This document shows positions 8,522 through 15,521 of a DNA stretch of 64,000 nucleotides, piece by piece. This stretch comes from Aliibacillus thermotolerans. GTDB taxonomy: Bacteria; Bacillota; Bacilli; Bacillales; Marinococcaceae. The DNA is taken from contig NZ_WKJG01000007.1 of NCBI RefSeq assembly GCF_027853235.1, positions 1 to 64,000 on the forward strand, given 5' to 3'. Numbering within the stretch: position 1 is the stretch's first letter; each line of letters begins with the position of its first letter. Below the pieces are notes generated by a model. It did no database searches. It saw nothing but the letters and a program-made list of their open reading frames with translations, and had not been told where the DNA came from. The translations under genes were made by a program, and so were the position numbers.

Positions 8522-9682
8522 ATGACGACGACTGAGTTAAAAGAGGAAATTATTAAGTACAGCAAAGAAATAGGCATCGATAAGATTGGCTTTGCCTCGG
8601 CCGATCCGTTTGTCACGTTAAAAGAACGGTTGGTCGAACATCGTCGTCTTGGCTACGAATCGGGATTCGAAGAAAAAGATATTGATAAAAGAGTAACACC
8701 GACCAAATTGCTTCCAGAAGCAAAAACGATTATCGCGATTGCGCTTGCATATCCATCTAAAATGAAAGACGAACCTTCCAATCGTAGAGGGAATCGACGT
8801 GGCCTCTTTTGTCGCGCTTCTTGGGGAAGAGATTATCATCAAGTCTTGAAGGAGAAACTACAAAAATTAGAGGCGTTTATTCAACAACGGGTTCCTGATT
8901 GTCGTACGGTCTCGATGGTAGATACAGGAGAGCTATCGGACCGGGCGGTGGCGGAACGTGCAGGGATTGGGTGGAGTGGTAAAAATTGCGCTATTATTAC
9001 TCCGGAATTCGGGTCTTATGTCTATTTAGGAGAGATGATTACAACTCTTTCCCTTCCGGTGGATACACCCATTACGGAACAATGCGGAACATGTAATAAA
9101 TGTGTGGACGCTTGTCCAACCAATGCTCTCGTACAAGGGGGACAGCTTAACTCCAAGAAGTGCATTGCCTACTTAACGCAAACGAAAACGAGTGTTCCGA
9201 AGCGATTTCGGAAAGCGATTGGCAACAGATTATACGGGTGTGACACATGTCAACAAGTTTGTCCGAAAAATAAAGGAAAAGATTTTCACCATCAAACGGA
9301 CTTTGAACCAGATTCCGAGATAGTAAAACCGACATTGCTTCCTCTTCTTACCATTTCCAATCGAAAGTTTAAAGAAACGTATGGTCCTCTTGCTGGTTCT
9401 TGGCGCGGGAAAAAACCGATTCAACGGAATGCGATGATTGCCCTTGGAAACTATAAAGAAAAAGAAAGTAGTGATCGGTTAGGAAAATTATTACAAGAAG
9501 ATCCTCGCCCCGTCATTAGAGAGACGGCCGCTTGGGCATTAGGAGAAATCGGGACAGAAGAAGCGGAAAACATGTTAAAAAAAGCGGTGGAATATGAGTC
9601 AGAAAGTAACGTTCGAACAGAAATACAACAAGCAATCAAACGAATCAAAGAACAAAAGGAGGAAAACGAATGCCTCCATTAG
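8522..9682 (+). CDS. queG: epoxyqueuosine reductase QueG
   Basis: Cobalamin- and iron-sulfur-dependent enzyme that reduces epoxyqueuosine to queuosine in tRNA; 386 residues. The flavodoxin-like/cobalamin half contains VDTG (Asp134, the expected proton donor). A double [4Fe-4S] ferredoxin region has C188, C191, C194, C198 and C240, C243, C247 (CGTCNKCVDACP; CDTCQQVCP). The C-terminus (from about residue 300) is HEAT-like (RDTAAWALGEIG-type repeats), as in the longer QueG form that recognises tRNA. AAAGGAG precedes the ATG at 8522; the frame is open further upstream without a better ribosome site. The stop overlaps the ogt start. Confidence 0.95.
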   Translation: MTTTELKEEIIKYSKEIGIDKIGFASADPFVTLKERLVEHRRLGYESGFEEKDIDKRVTPTKLLPEAKTIIAIALAYPSKMKDEPSNRRGNRRGLFCRASWGRDYHQVLKEKLQKLEAFIQQRVPDCRTVSMVDTGELSDRAVAERAGIGWSGKNCAIITPEFGSYVYLGEMITTLSLPVDTPITEQCGTCNKCVDACPTNALVQGGQLNSKKCIAYLTQTKTSVPKRFRKAIGNRLYGCDTCQQVCPKNKGKDFHHQTDFEPDSEIVKPTLLPLLTISNRKFKETYGPLAGSWRGKKPIQRNAMIALGNYKEKESSDRLGKLLQEDPRPVIRETAAWALGEIGTEEAENMLKKAVEYESESNVRTEIQQAIKRIKEQKEENECLH

Positions 9683-10185
9683 TATCTTATACCGAAATAG
9701 ATACTCCGCTAGGAAAACTGACACTTATGAAGAGCGAATGGGGTTTATGCTTATTAAAATATGGATCGCCGAAAGATGTTTTTCCTAAAACAGAATCGTG
9801 GCGAAAAAGATATTTTTCAAAAAATGTCATATATCAAGAAAATAAACATGCATTTTTACAAGAAACAGAGCAGTTACGTGAATACTTTCAAGGAAACAGA
9901 CATCATTTCACTGTCCAACTCGATATCAAAGGTACTGCCTTTCAACGGAAAGTATGGCGCGCTTTACTACGAATCCCTTACGGGGAAACAAAAACGTATC
10001 AACAAATTGCTTACGAAGTGCAATCTCCGAAAGCGGTTCGAGCAGTCGGAATGGCAAACCATCAGAATCCAATCGCCATCATGATTCCGTGTCATAGAGT
10101 CATCGGAAAAAATGGAAAACTTACAGGTTATGGTGGTGGTCTTGATAAAAAAGAAAAGTTAATTCATTTGGAGCAGCCAAAGTAG
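9670..10185 (+). CDS. ogt: methylated-DNA--protein-cysteine S-methyltransferase
   Basis: Suicide repair protein that removes O6-alkyl groups from guanine, 171 residues. The helix-turn-helix region (FQRKVWRALLRIPYGETKTY) precedes the acceptor Cys141 in IPCHRVIG, and the asparagine hinge and GYGGG loop follow. The start overlaps the queG 3' end by 13 bp and has AAGGAGG in front, so it is translationally linked to queG. The operon continues to yhbB. Confidence 0.95.
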   Translation: MPPLVSYTEIDTPLGKLTLMKSEWGLCLLKYGSPKDVFPKTESWRKRYFSKNVIYQENKHAFLQETEQLREYFQGNRHHFTVQLDIKGTAFQRKVWRALLRIPYGETKTYQQIAYEVQSPKAVRAVGMANHQNPIAIMIPCHRVIGKNGKLTGYGGGLDKKEKLIHLEQPK

Positions 10186-10194
10186 TCATGAATC

Positions 10195-10234
10195 CCCTCC
10201 CTTGTACATATTGTATTACTATGAAAAGGGAGGG
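10195..10234 (+). promoter_or_regulatory. GC-rich hairpin that sequesters the yhbB ribosome binding site
   Basis: CCCTCCCTT (10195-10203) is perfectly complementary to AAGGGAGGG (10226-10234), with a 22-base loop. The right arm is the Shine-Dalgarno of the next gene. No T run follows, so translational masking fits better than termination. Confidence 0.5.
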
Positions 10235-10241
10235 ACTCTTT

Positions 10242-11123
10242 ATGCGCAAAAAATGGCAGATAGCATTGAAAACATATTTAGAATCGTGGCTAGCATATCA
10301 ATTAGAACCACACCGACGCTGTTCTTCCTTGACATTACAAGACAAAGAATCACTTGATCGCTTTAAAGAGTCTTTATCTAAAAGACACGCGCAACTATTA
10401 AAAATAAACGTAAAGATTTGTCCCTTTCGAATGCAAAGAATCGAAGGAATGGAAAAAGTTACATACATGCTTCAAGTCGCCCGTCTTGTGAAAATAAAAA
10501 ATCACATTCATATGGAAGAACAAATCGTGAAGCGTCAAAGCGGCATCTACGACGGATACTTAGTGACGGATGAAGAAATAAGAGAGGATACGATGCAAAA
10601 GAGAGAGGAGTTCCCAATTCATTCTCCATCAATTGAAAGATTTGATTATAATCGCAGAGCAGCCGTTCAATATGCGGAACGTTGGTGGAATGATTACAAC
10701 CCAGCTTTTCATGCCTTCCAGAATGATTGTACCAATTACGTTTCTCAATGCCTTTATGCTGGAGGTGCTCCGATGCGAGGGGCACCTGATCGGAATCAAG
10801 GTTGGTGGTATCACGGGAATGCTTGGAGTTATAGTTGGGCGGTAGCTCATTCATTGCGCTGGCATTTAAGTAGCTCTTTAACAGGTCTTACCGCAGTGGA
10901 AAAAAATGAAGCAACGGAACTAGGTCTGGGAGATGTCATTTGTTATGACTTTAACGGAGATGGTAGGTGGCAACATACGACGATTGTAACGAACTTTGAC
11001 GGAAATGGAGAACCGCTTGTGAATGCCCATACGAGTAATAGTCGCTCCCGCTATTGGACGTATGAAGATTCCACCGCTTGGACACCTTCCATTCAATATA
11101 AGTTTTTTCGAATTGGGTCGTGA
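10242..11123 (+). CDS. yhbB: amidase-domain protein YhbB
   Basis: Protein of 294 residues with a C-terminal Amidase_6 (PF12671-type) domain from about residue 130. It begins YNRRAAVQYAERWWNDYNP, has the probable catalytic Cys in NDCTNYVSQCL and its His partner in GRWQHTTIVT, and ends with NAHTSN. The N-terminal 120 residues are charged and unassigned; no signal peptide is evident. The ATG at 10242 is chosen because GGGAGGG lies seven bases upstream; the frame is open from 10188. Third gene of queG-ogt-yhbB-trmL. In B. subtilis the orthologue is sporulation-associated. Confidence 0.85.
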   Translation: MRKKWQIALKTYLESWLAYQLEPHRRCSSLTLQDKESLDRFKESLSKRHAQLLKINVKICPFRMQRIEGMEKVTYMLQVARLVKIKNHIHMEEQIVKRQSGIYDGYLVTDEEIREDTMQKREEFPIHSPSIERFDYNRRAAVQYAERWWNDYNPAFHAFQNDCTNYVSQCLYAGGAPMRGAPDRNQGWWYHGNAWSYSWAVAHSLRWHLSSSLTGLTAVEKNEATELGLGDVICYDFNGDGRWQHTTIVTNFDGNGEPLVNAHTSNSRSRYWTYEDSTAWTPSIQYKFFRIGS

Positions 11124-11166
11124 TTATGATATAATATTTCGGTGGAAAAGAGAATGAGGTGGAGAA

Positions 11167-11637
11167 ATGGGTAATCACATTGTGTTATATCAACCAGAAA
11201 TACCGGCGAACACTGGCAATATTGCGAGAACTTGTGCTGGCACAGGGACGACTTTGCATTTAATTCGTCCGCTAGGATTTTCAACCGATGATAAAATGTT
11301 AAAGCGGGCAGGCTGTGATTATTGGCCTTATGTGAACATTCATTACTACGATGCAATGGAAGAATTATTTGCAACGTACCCGGAAGGTGAATTTTATTTT
11401 ATTGAAACAATTGGGCGGAAAAATTATACAGATGTGTCTTTTTCGGATCCAACGGTGGAGTATTTCTTCGTTTTTGGAAGAGAAACGAGTGGATTGCCAT
11501 CGTCGTTAACTTCCCAATATGAGGATCGTTGTCTTCGCATTCCACAAAACGATCGCGTTCGTTCATTGAATTTATCGAACACCGCAGCGATTGTCGTCTA
11601 TGAAGCACTCCGACAACAACAATTTGCTCCCATATAA
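11167..11637 (+). CDS. trmL: tRNA (cytidine(34)-2'-O)-methyltransferase TrmL
   Basis: SPOUT-class methyltransferase of 156 residues (formerly CspR) that methylates the wobble position of tRNA-Leu species. It has the start VLYQPEIPANTGNIARTC and the C-terminal knot motifs VFGRETSGLP and RIPQNDRVRSLNLSNTAAI. GAGGTGG lies five bases before the ATG. It is immediately followed by the first copy of the dispersed repeat, whose first hairpin may terminate it. Queuosine (queG) and Cm34 both concern wobble-base modification. Confidence 0.95.
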   Translation: MGNHIVLYQPEIPANTGNIARTCAGTGTTLHLIRPLGFSTDDKMLKRAGCDYWPYVNIHYYDAMEELFATYPEGEFYFIETIGRKNYTDVSFSDPTVEYFFVFGRETSGLPSSLTSQYEDRCLRIPQNDRVRSLNLSNTAAIVVYEALRQQQFAPI

Positions 11638-11671
11638 AAGAGTCAGGGCAGGGTTTAAACTCCAGTAATCA

Positions 11672-11707
11672 AAAGAGAGGTGCTCACCAAGTGAGTCTCT
11701 CTTTAAG
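11672..11707 (+). terminator. hairpin at the start of repeat copy A, possible trmL terminator
   Basis: AAAGAGAG pairs with CTCTCTTT and the inner CTCAC with GTGAG around CAA, an interrupted stem ending in TTT. The T tract is short. Confidence 0.45.
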
Positions 11708-12030
11708 TGATGAGACCAATGAATGATCGCATAGATGAAAAAAGTGTTGCATGACAAGTTCATACGACACTTATTTCGTACAATCTGATCAGGAATGGTC
11801 ACAAGTGGACTAGAATTAGGAATATTTAGGTGAATTAGTTCCCTTTTATGCTTCTTGCGATCAATTACGCTTTAGAAAAGAAGATAAAGCGGCCGTCCTG
11901 CTTACCATCCCCGGATGATGATAGATGTAGAATCAGCGTTCGGGTTTTTGGAGGCTCATTTGTTCTTCTCGCTTATACCGCCGGAAACAATCACCCAATG
12001 ATAGAAGAAGGGAAAAACCATACAAAAATA

Positions 12031-12069
12031 GTTCCAAGCAAATGTTTGTGCTTGGAACCATTCCTTTTT
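12031..12069. terminator. intrinsic terminator within repeat copy A
   Basis: Nine-base perfect arms GTTCCAAGC/GCTTGGAAC with a ten-base loop. CATTCCTTTTT follows on the plus strand and TATTTTTG on the minus strand. It would stop the minus-strand small lipoprotein transcript as well. Confidence 0.6.
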
Positions 12070-12100
12070 GGCTAGTTATGTCCTAGCCTCTTTCTATATC

Positions 12101-12190
12101 TTAATATTCATGTGGTTTGTCTTCCTTGCATGCTGTTAAGATGGAAATTAAGAATGCAATACAAATTCCAGTGATGAGCACTAATTTCAT
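12101..12190 (-). CDS. 29-residue putative lipoprotein
   Basis: A short frame: Met-Lys-Leu start, a hydrophobic stretch of about 17 residues, then a lipobox LTAC with Cys21, and only eight charged residues after it (KEDKPHEY). AAAGGAGG lies ten bases upstream, slightly long but otherwise strong. A hairpin terminator lies downstream. The mature product would be a nine-residue lipopeptide. Unrecognised. Pheromone-like lipoprotein fragments, membrane-anchored peptides and a decayed lipoprotein gene are all possible. Confidence 0.6.
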   Translation of the reverse strand: MKLVLITGICIAFLISILTACKEDKPHEY

Positions 12191-12315
12191 ATGTATGTAT
12201 CCTCCTTTATTTCATAGCATGGGGTGAATCTTCACTTATTATACCTTATATATCGAAAGCTGTGAACATATCGTTTATACTTAAAGTTGAACTTTGTGAG
12301 AAGGAGGACATGAAC

Positions 12316-12615
12316 ATGTATGTTGTGATGAATGAATTAAAGGTACCGAAAGAAATGAAAGAAGTAATGAAAGAACGCTTTGCTCAAAGTGCCGATAATA
12401 TGAAAAAAGTTCCTGGTTGCTTAGACTATATGTTTTTAGACGAAGAAGACGGGCGTCAAGTTGTCTTTACGAAATGGGAATCAAAACAACATTATGAAGA
12501 TTGGACAAACAGTGAAGCTTTTCAACGTGCCCACCAAGACCGTAGCGGAAAAGAAAAAAAGAGCCCTGCCTCAGGAAATGAATTACGTACTTTCGAAGTG
12601 ATCCATCATTTTTAA
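12316..12615 (+). CDS. antibiotic-biosynthesis-monooxygenase fold protein, HmoA/IsdG-like
   Basis: Small alpha-beta barrel protein of 99 residues related to heme-degrading monooxygenases (HmoA/HmoB of Bacillus, IsdG of Staphylococcus). It shows VPGCLDYMFL, then FTKWESKQHYEDW, then FQRAHQ, whose His is at the position of the axial heme ligand. The ATG at 12316 lies eight bases from GGAGG; an ATG at 12310 is too close and the frame is open to 12262. Heme degradation is inferred from the fold. Other ABM proteins act on different substrates. Confidence 0.7.
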   Translation: MYVVMNELKVPKEMKEVMKERFAQSADNMKKVPGCLDYMFLDEEDGRQVVFTKWESKQHYEDWTNSEAFQRAHQDRSGKEKKSPASGNELRTFEVIHHF

Positions 12616-12625
12616 TGGAGAGCAA

Positions 12626-12671
12626 CTGCCCCAAAAGGTCACTAGTAATGACTTTTTGGGCAGATTTTTTT
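12626..12671 (+). terminator. strong intrinsic terminator
   Basis: A 15-16 bp stem (12626-12641 with 12649-12663; core AAAAGGTCA/TGACTTTTT) is followed by A and seven T. The stem resembles the hairpin end of the MITE-like element at 35039-35073. Confidence 0.9.
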
Positions 12672-12851
12672 GAAATGGGTACGTTTAAGTGACCATGGAA
12701 AAGTCTCCTTTCATAGAAATATCTTACGGCAATACCGTATTCAAGTGGGCGTTTATAGTTAGGGATAAAAAGAAGATGCATGAAGCGCGGTTGGATTTGA
12801 AGTGGATGAGGCTCTCGTTATATGACTTGGTGACAGGGAGAATATGTTGAA

Positions 12852-13421
12852 ATGAAAAATACTTATATTACGAGTTACTTCCCTTTATTTTCAATTACCA
12901 TTTTCAGTTTTGCACTGGCTATTTATACGGAAACAATCATCACTGATTGGTTAATACATATCGGTTTATATGTCGGGATGCTTGAGTTTTTTTCCGAAGT
13001 AGGGATTAAACTTACTTTATTATTTTTACTAACGTTAGTTTATTTTATGGTCTTTTCTGCGTTAAAATTAATTGCTGATACGGTGCTGGAATTATCGCTT
13101 TTGTTCTTTTCACGGGATGAGGAAGGAAATGATTTAAAAAAAGTTCGAAGCGGCTCATGGATTTTTTTAATTGCGAGCTTCTGCGCTTTATTTCTTTCTG
13201 TAACTCCCCAACTACAAACGGGTATCACCATTGTGTTTCTTTTTGCCGCGTTTATTTATTTTGTCTATTTCGTCTATCAAGTGAGTGACTCCATGTCACT
13301 AGCAGGCTTGATAGGGACGATTTTTTTTCATGTCAGTTTTTGGGGTGGTTTTTTAGCAGTGACAATATATTCGTTGTTACGGCTCTATAATAGCTTTGTG
13401 AACAGCTTACCAATTTCATAG
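12852..13421 (+). CDS. YufK-like (DUF5366) integral membrane protein
   Basis: Hydrophobic protein of 189 residues with about five membrane helices. It contains a conserved-looking stretch FSALKLIADTVLELSLLFFS followed by a charged loop (RDEEGNDLKK), then helices with FVYQVSDSMSLAGLIG. It resembles YufK of B. subtilis in length and in this central motif. Function unknown. The stop overlaps the start of a terminator stem shared with the convergent PBP gene. Confidence 0.75.
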   Translation: MKNTYITSYFPLFSITIFSFALAIYTETIITDWLIHIGLYVGMLEFFSEVGIKLTLLFLLTLVYFMVFSALKLIADTVLELSLLFFSRDEEGNDLKKVRSGSWIFLIASFCALFLSVTPQLQTGITIVFLFAAFIYFVYFVYQVSDSMSLAGLIGTIFFHVSFWGGFLAVTIYSLLRLYNSFVNSLPIS

Positions 13422-13459
13422 ACCCCCTGTTGGAATCAGCTCAACTGGGGGTCATTTTG
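13421..13459 (+). terminator. intrinsic terminator
   Basis: GACCCCC(T)GTTG pairs with CAAC(T)GGGGGTC and is followed by ATTTTGT. It lies between the convergent YufK-like and PBP genes; the T tract suits the plus strand. Confidence 0.75.
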
Positions 13460-15325
13460 TCATTCTAGTGTAAAGTAAATATCTTTCCACCACTGGAGGT
13501 GAGCGGTAGATGGAAGATATCGGAGCGAAGTGGGGTTGTCTTGACCGAGCCAGACGCCAAGGGTGTATCGATCGTTGTAACCGATAAACCATAAATCTTT
13601 CGTTTCATTTGTTGTACCGGTTTTTCCCCCGACGTTTTGGTGTCTGATGTTCATGCTTCTCGCTGTTCCCTTCATCACGACTTGGTTTAACATGTACCGC
13701 AGTTGATCGTTTGTTTCTTTTTCCCAGACAGGCTGTAGGCTTGGGGACCATTCATATAACACGTTGCCGTCCTTATCTGTTACTTGCTCGATCGCATAAG
13801 AAGGACGATACATTCCATCATTGGAAAATACAGTAAAAGCACTCGTTAATTCAAGTGGAGTCATTCCGTAAGTAAAGCCACCAAGTGCTGCAGGATAACG
13901 TTTATCCTCTTGTACAATGCGAGAGAAGTGGAAAGCATCTAAATAAGAAAATGCCGTGTCAAGCCCCGTTTGATCGATGAGTCTTACGGCAGCGGTGTTA
14001 TAAGAATAAGCGAGGGCATCGCTTAAAGTAACGCTACCCGTGCGAGTTCCGGACGCATTGTCTGGACAATATCCATCCCGACAAATCGGATGAATCGATA
14101 CCCGGTCGTGGAGTGATTTGTTTTTTTCATTCATGTACGGTCCGAAGACTAATAAAGGCTTAATCGCAGACCCTGGTTGTCGATAGGCTTGGGAGGCACG
14201 ATGAAAGTCATACTTTTGAAAATGGTTCCCCCCATAGATGGCAACAATCTGGTGAGAAGCGTGATCAATCACCGCAGCAGCTCCTTGGACATTCCAATTC
14301 GATAACCGTCGATTAGAAATATTGTTTAATGATGATTGAATTCTTGGATGAAGGGATGTATGAATGTGAACGCCGGAAGCGAGCACTTCTTTGAAACGGC
14401 GGTTTAGATGTTGCTGAATCTCCTCTCTTTCTTCCTGATTTTCCGCTCGTTGAAGTTGGGATTGAAATCCTTCTTTTATTGAAATCAGATCTTTCAATTC
14501 TTGCTCAACATAGGAAGCATAATGAGGAAACGAATCGATCGGTTGAGTAAATTGAATATGTATTTCTTCCTCTAATGCCTCTTCTTTTTCATCTACTGCT
14601 ATGACTCCCCGCTCGGCCATCCTCTCTAACACTGTTTTTTGCCGTAATAATGTATTTTCGATATTGGTTAGCGGATCGTAGTGGGAAGGGTTCGCAGGGA
14701 TTGCAACTAAGAATGCGATTTCAGCAAGCGAAAGCTCCTGAGAAGGTTTATTAAAATACGCATGGCTGGCTGTTTCAAAACCGTAAACACCATTGCTGAA
14801 ATACACCGTATTCACATATAACTCTAATATGTCTTGTTTCGAATATTTTTGTTCCAACTGATAGGAGTATAAGACTTCACTTAACTTACGGTTATATGTT
14901 TGTTCGTGATTTAAAAACAAGTTCCGGGCGACTTGTTGCGTAATCGTACTGGCTCCTTCTTCGATCGCTTGGGCACGAGCATTTACGATAAATGCGCGAA
15001 TGACAGCACCGATATCGACCCCTTCATGTTCATAAAAATATTGATCTTCCACCGCAAGAAATGCTTGAATTACTTTATTTGGAATTTGTTCAAATTCAAT
15101 ATATTTACGGTTTTCTTCATTTTGAATGACGGAAAAAACTTCCTCGTTTCGGTCGTACAAATAACTATTTTGCGTTAGATGAATCGTGTCAATTTTTATT
15201 CCTTCTTCTAAAGCTTGCTCTACCGTTTGAAATTCTTCTGATTCATTCACTATTCCGACGATAAATATCATAAATAGACTAAAAAAACATACCATGAAAA
15301 CATATCCTGTTGTCATGCGCAACAC
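13460..15325 (-). CDS. class A penicillin-binding protein (transglycosylase/transpeptidase)
   Basis: Bifunctional peptidoglycan polymerase of 621 residues with an N-terminal membrane anchor (about 7-27). The GT51 domain (about 60-235) has catalytic Glu93 in EDQYFYEH, GASTITQQ (124-131) and RKLSEVLYSYQLEQKYSK. The transpeptidase domain (about 345-610) has SAIK (386-389), SYN (441-443) and KTGTT (568-572), so all three penicillin-binding motifs are intact. It is shorter than PBP1a/b and lacks a long C-terminal tail, like PbpF/PbpG types implicated in spore wall synthesis. Transcribed divergently from prkA. Confidence 0.93.
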   Translation of the reverse strand: MLRMTTGYVFMVCFFSLFMIFIVGIVNESEEFQTVEQALEEGIKIDTIHLTQNSYLYDRNEEVFSVIQNEENRKYIEFEQIPNKVIQAFLAVEDQYFYEHEGVDIGAVIRAFIVNARAQAIEEGASTITQQVARNLFLNHEQTYNRKLSEVLYSYQLEQKYSKQDILELYVNTVYFSNGVYGFETASHAYFNKPSQELSLAEIAFLVAIPANPSHYDPLTNIENTLLRQKTVLERMAERGVIAVDEKEEALEEEIHIQFTQPIDSFPHYASYVEQELKDLISIKEGFQSQLQRAENQEEREEIQQHLNRRFKEVLASGVHIHTSLHPRIQSSLNNISNRRLSNWNVQGAAAVIDHASHQIVAIYGGNHFQKYDFHRASQAYRQPGSAIKPLLVFGPYMNEKNKSLHDRVSIHPICRDGYCPDNASGTRTGSVTLSDALAYSYNTAAVRLIDQTGLDTAFSYLDAFHFSRIVQEDKRYPAALGGFTYGMTPLELTSAFTVFSNDGMYRPSYAIEQVTDKDGNVLYEWSPSLQPVWEKETNDQLRYMLNQVVMKGTARSMNIRHQNVGGKTGTTNETKDLWFIGYNDRYTLGVWLGQDNPTSLRYLPSTAHLQWWKDIYFTLE

Positions 15326-15521
15326 TTTTTCCCCTCACTATTTCATCATATTGCTTCTTCGTCCGTTGATTGTTGCAGTCTATTGGTTATGTTCGATTTG
15401 AGCGTTGCATAGGTATAGTAATGCAGAGGAAAATCCCTTTGAGCTTGTATGAAAAATGCAAGAACGGTGACTGCTTCTCCTTCATTATATCTTTTTTAAG
15501 GAAGAAAGGGAGGATTTTACG

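Larger units (their letters stand above)
11669..12075 (+). repeat. dispersed non-coding repeat, copy A
   Basis: About 407 bp that aligns block by block with 57784-58206. The first 22 bases are identical in both copies. Further shared blocks include AAGTGATGAGACCAAT, a GACACTT-TTTCGTAC region running to ATCAGGA-TGGTCACAAG, CGCTTTAGAAAAGAAGAT, and a final block with ATACCGCC, CATACAAAAAT and GTTCCAAGCAAAT. Both copies end near TGGCTA. Reading frames inside are not conserved, so it is unlikely to be coding. It opens with a hairpin (11672-11704) and closes with one (12031-12058). It lies just after trmL. Confidence 0.75.

Noticed and set aside
8467-8616. N-terminal extension of the B3/B4 protein with a hydrophobic segment
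   Set aside because: It would overlap the queG start and leader. The Shine-Dalgarno at 8474-8479 supports the shorter protein.
11848-12075. 75-residue plus-strand frame inside repeat copy A, sharing KNHTK-VPSK with a 69-residue frame in copy B
   Set aside because: The shared peptide comes from the shared DNA block only. The rest of the frames are unrelated, and neither has a ribosome site.
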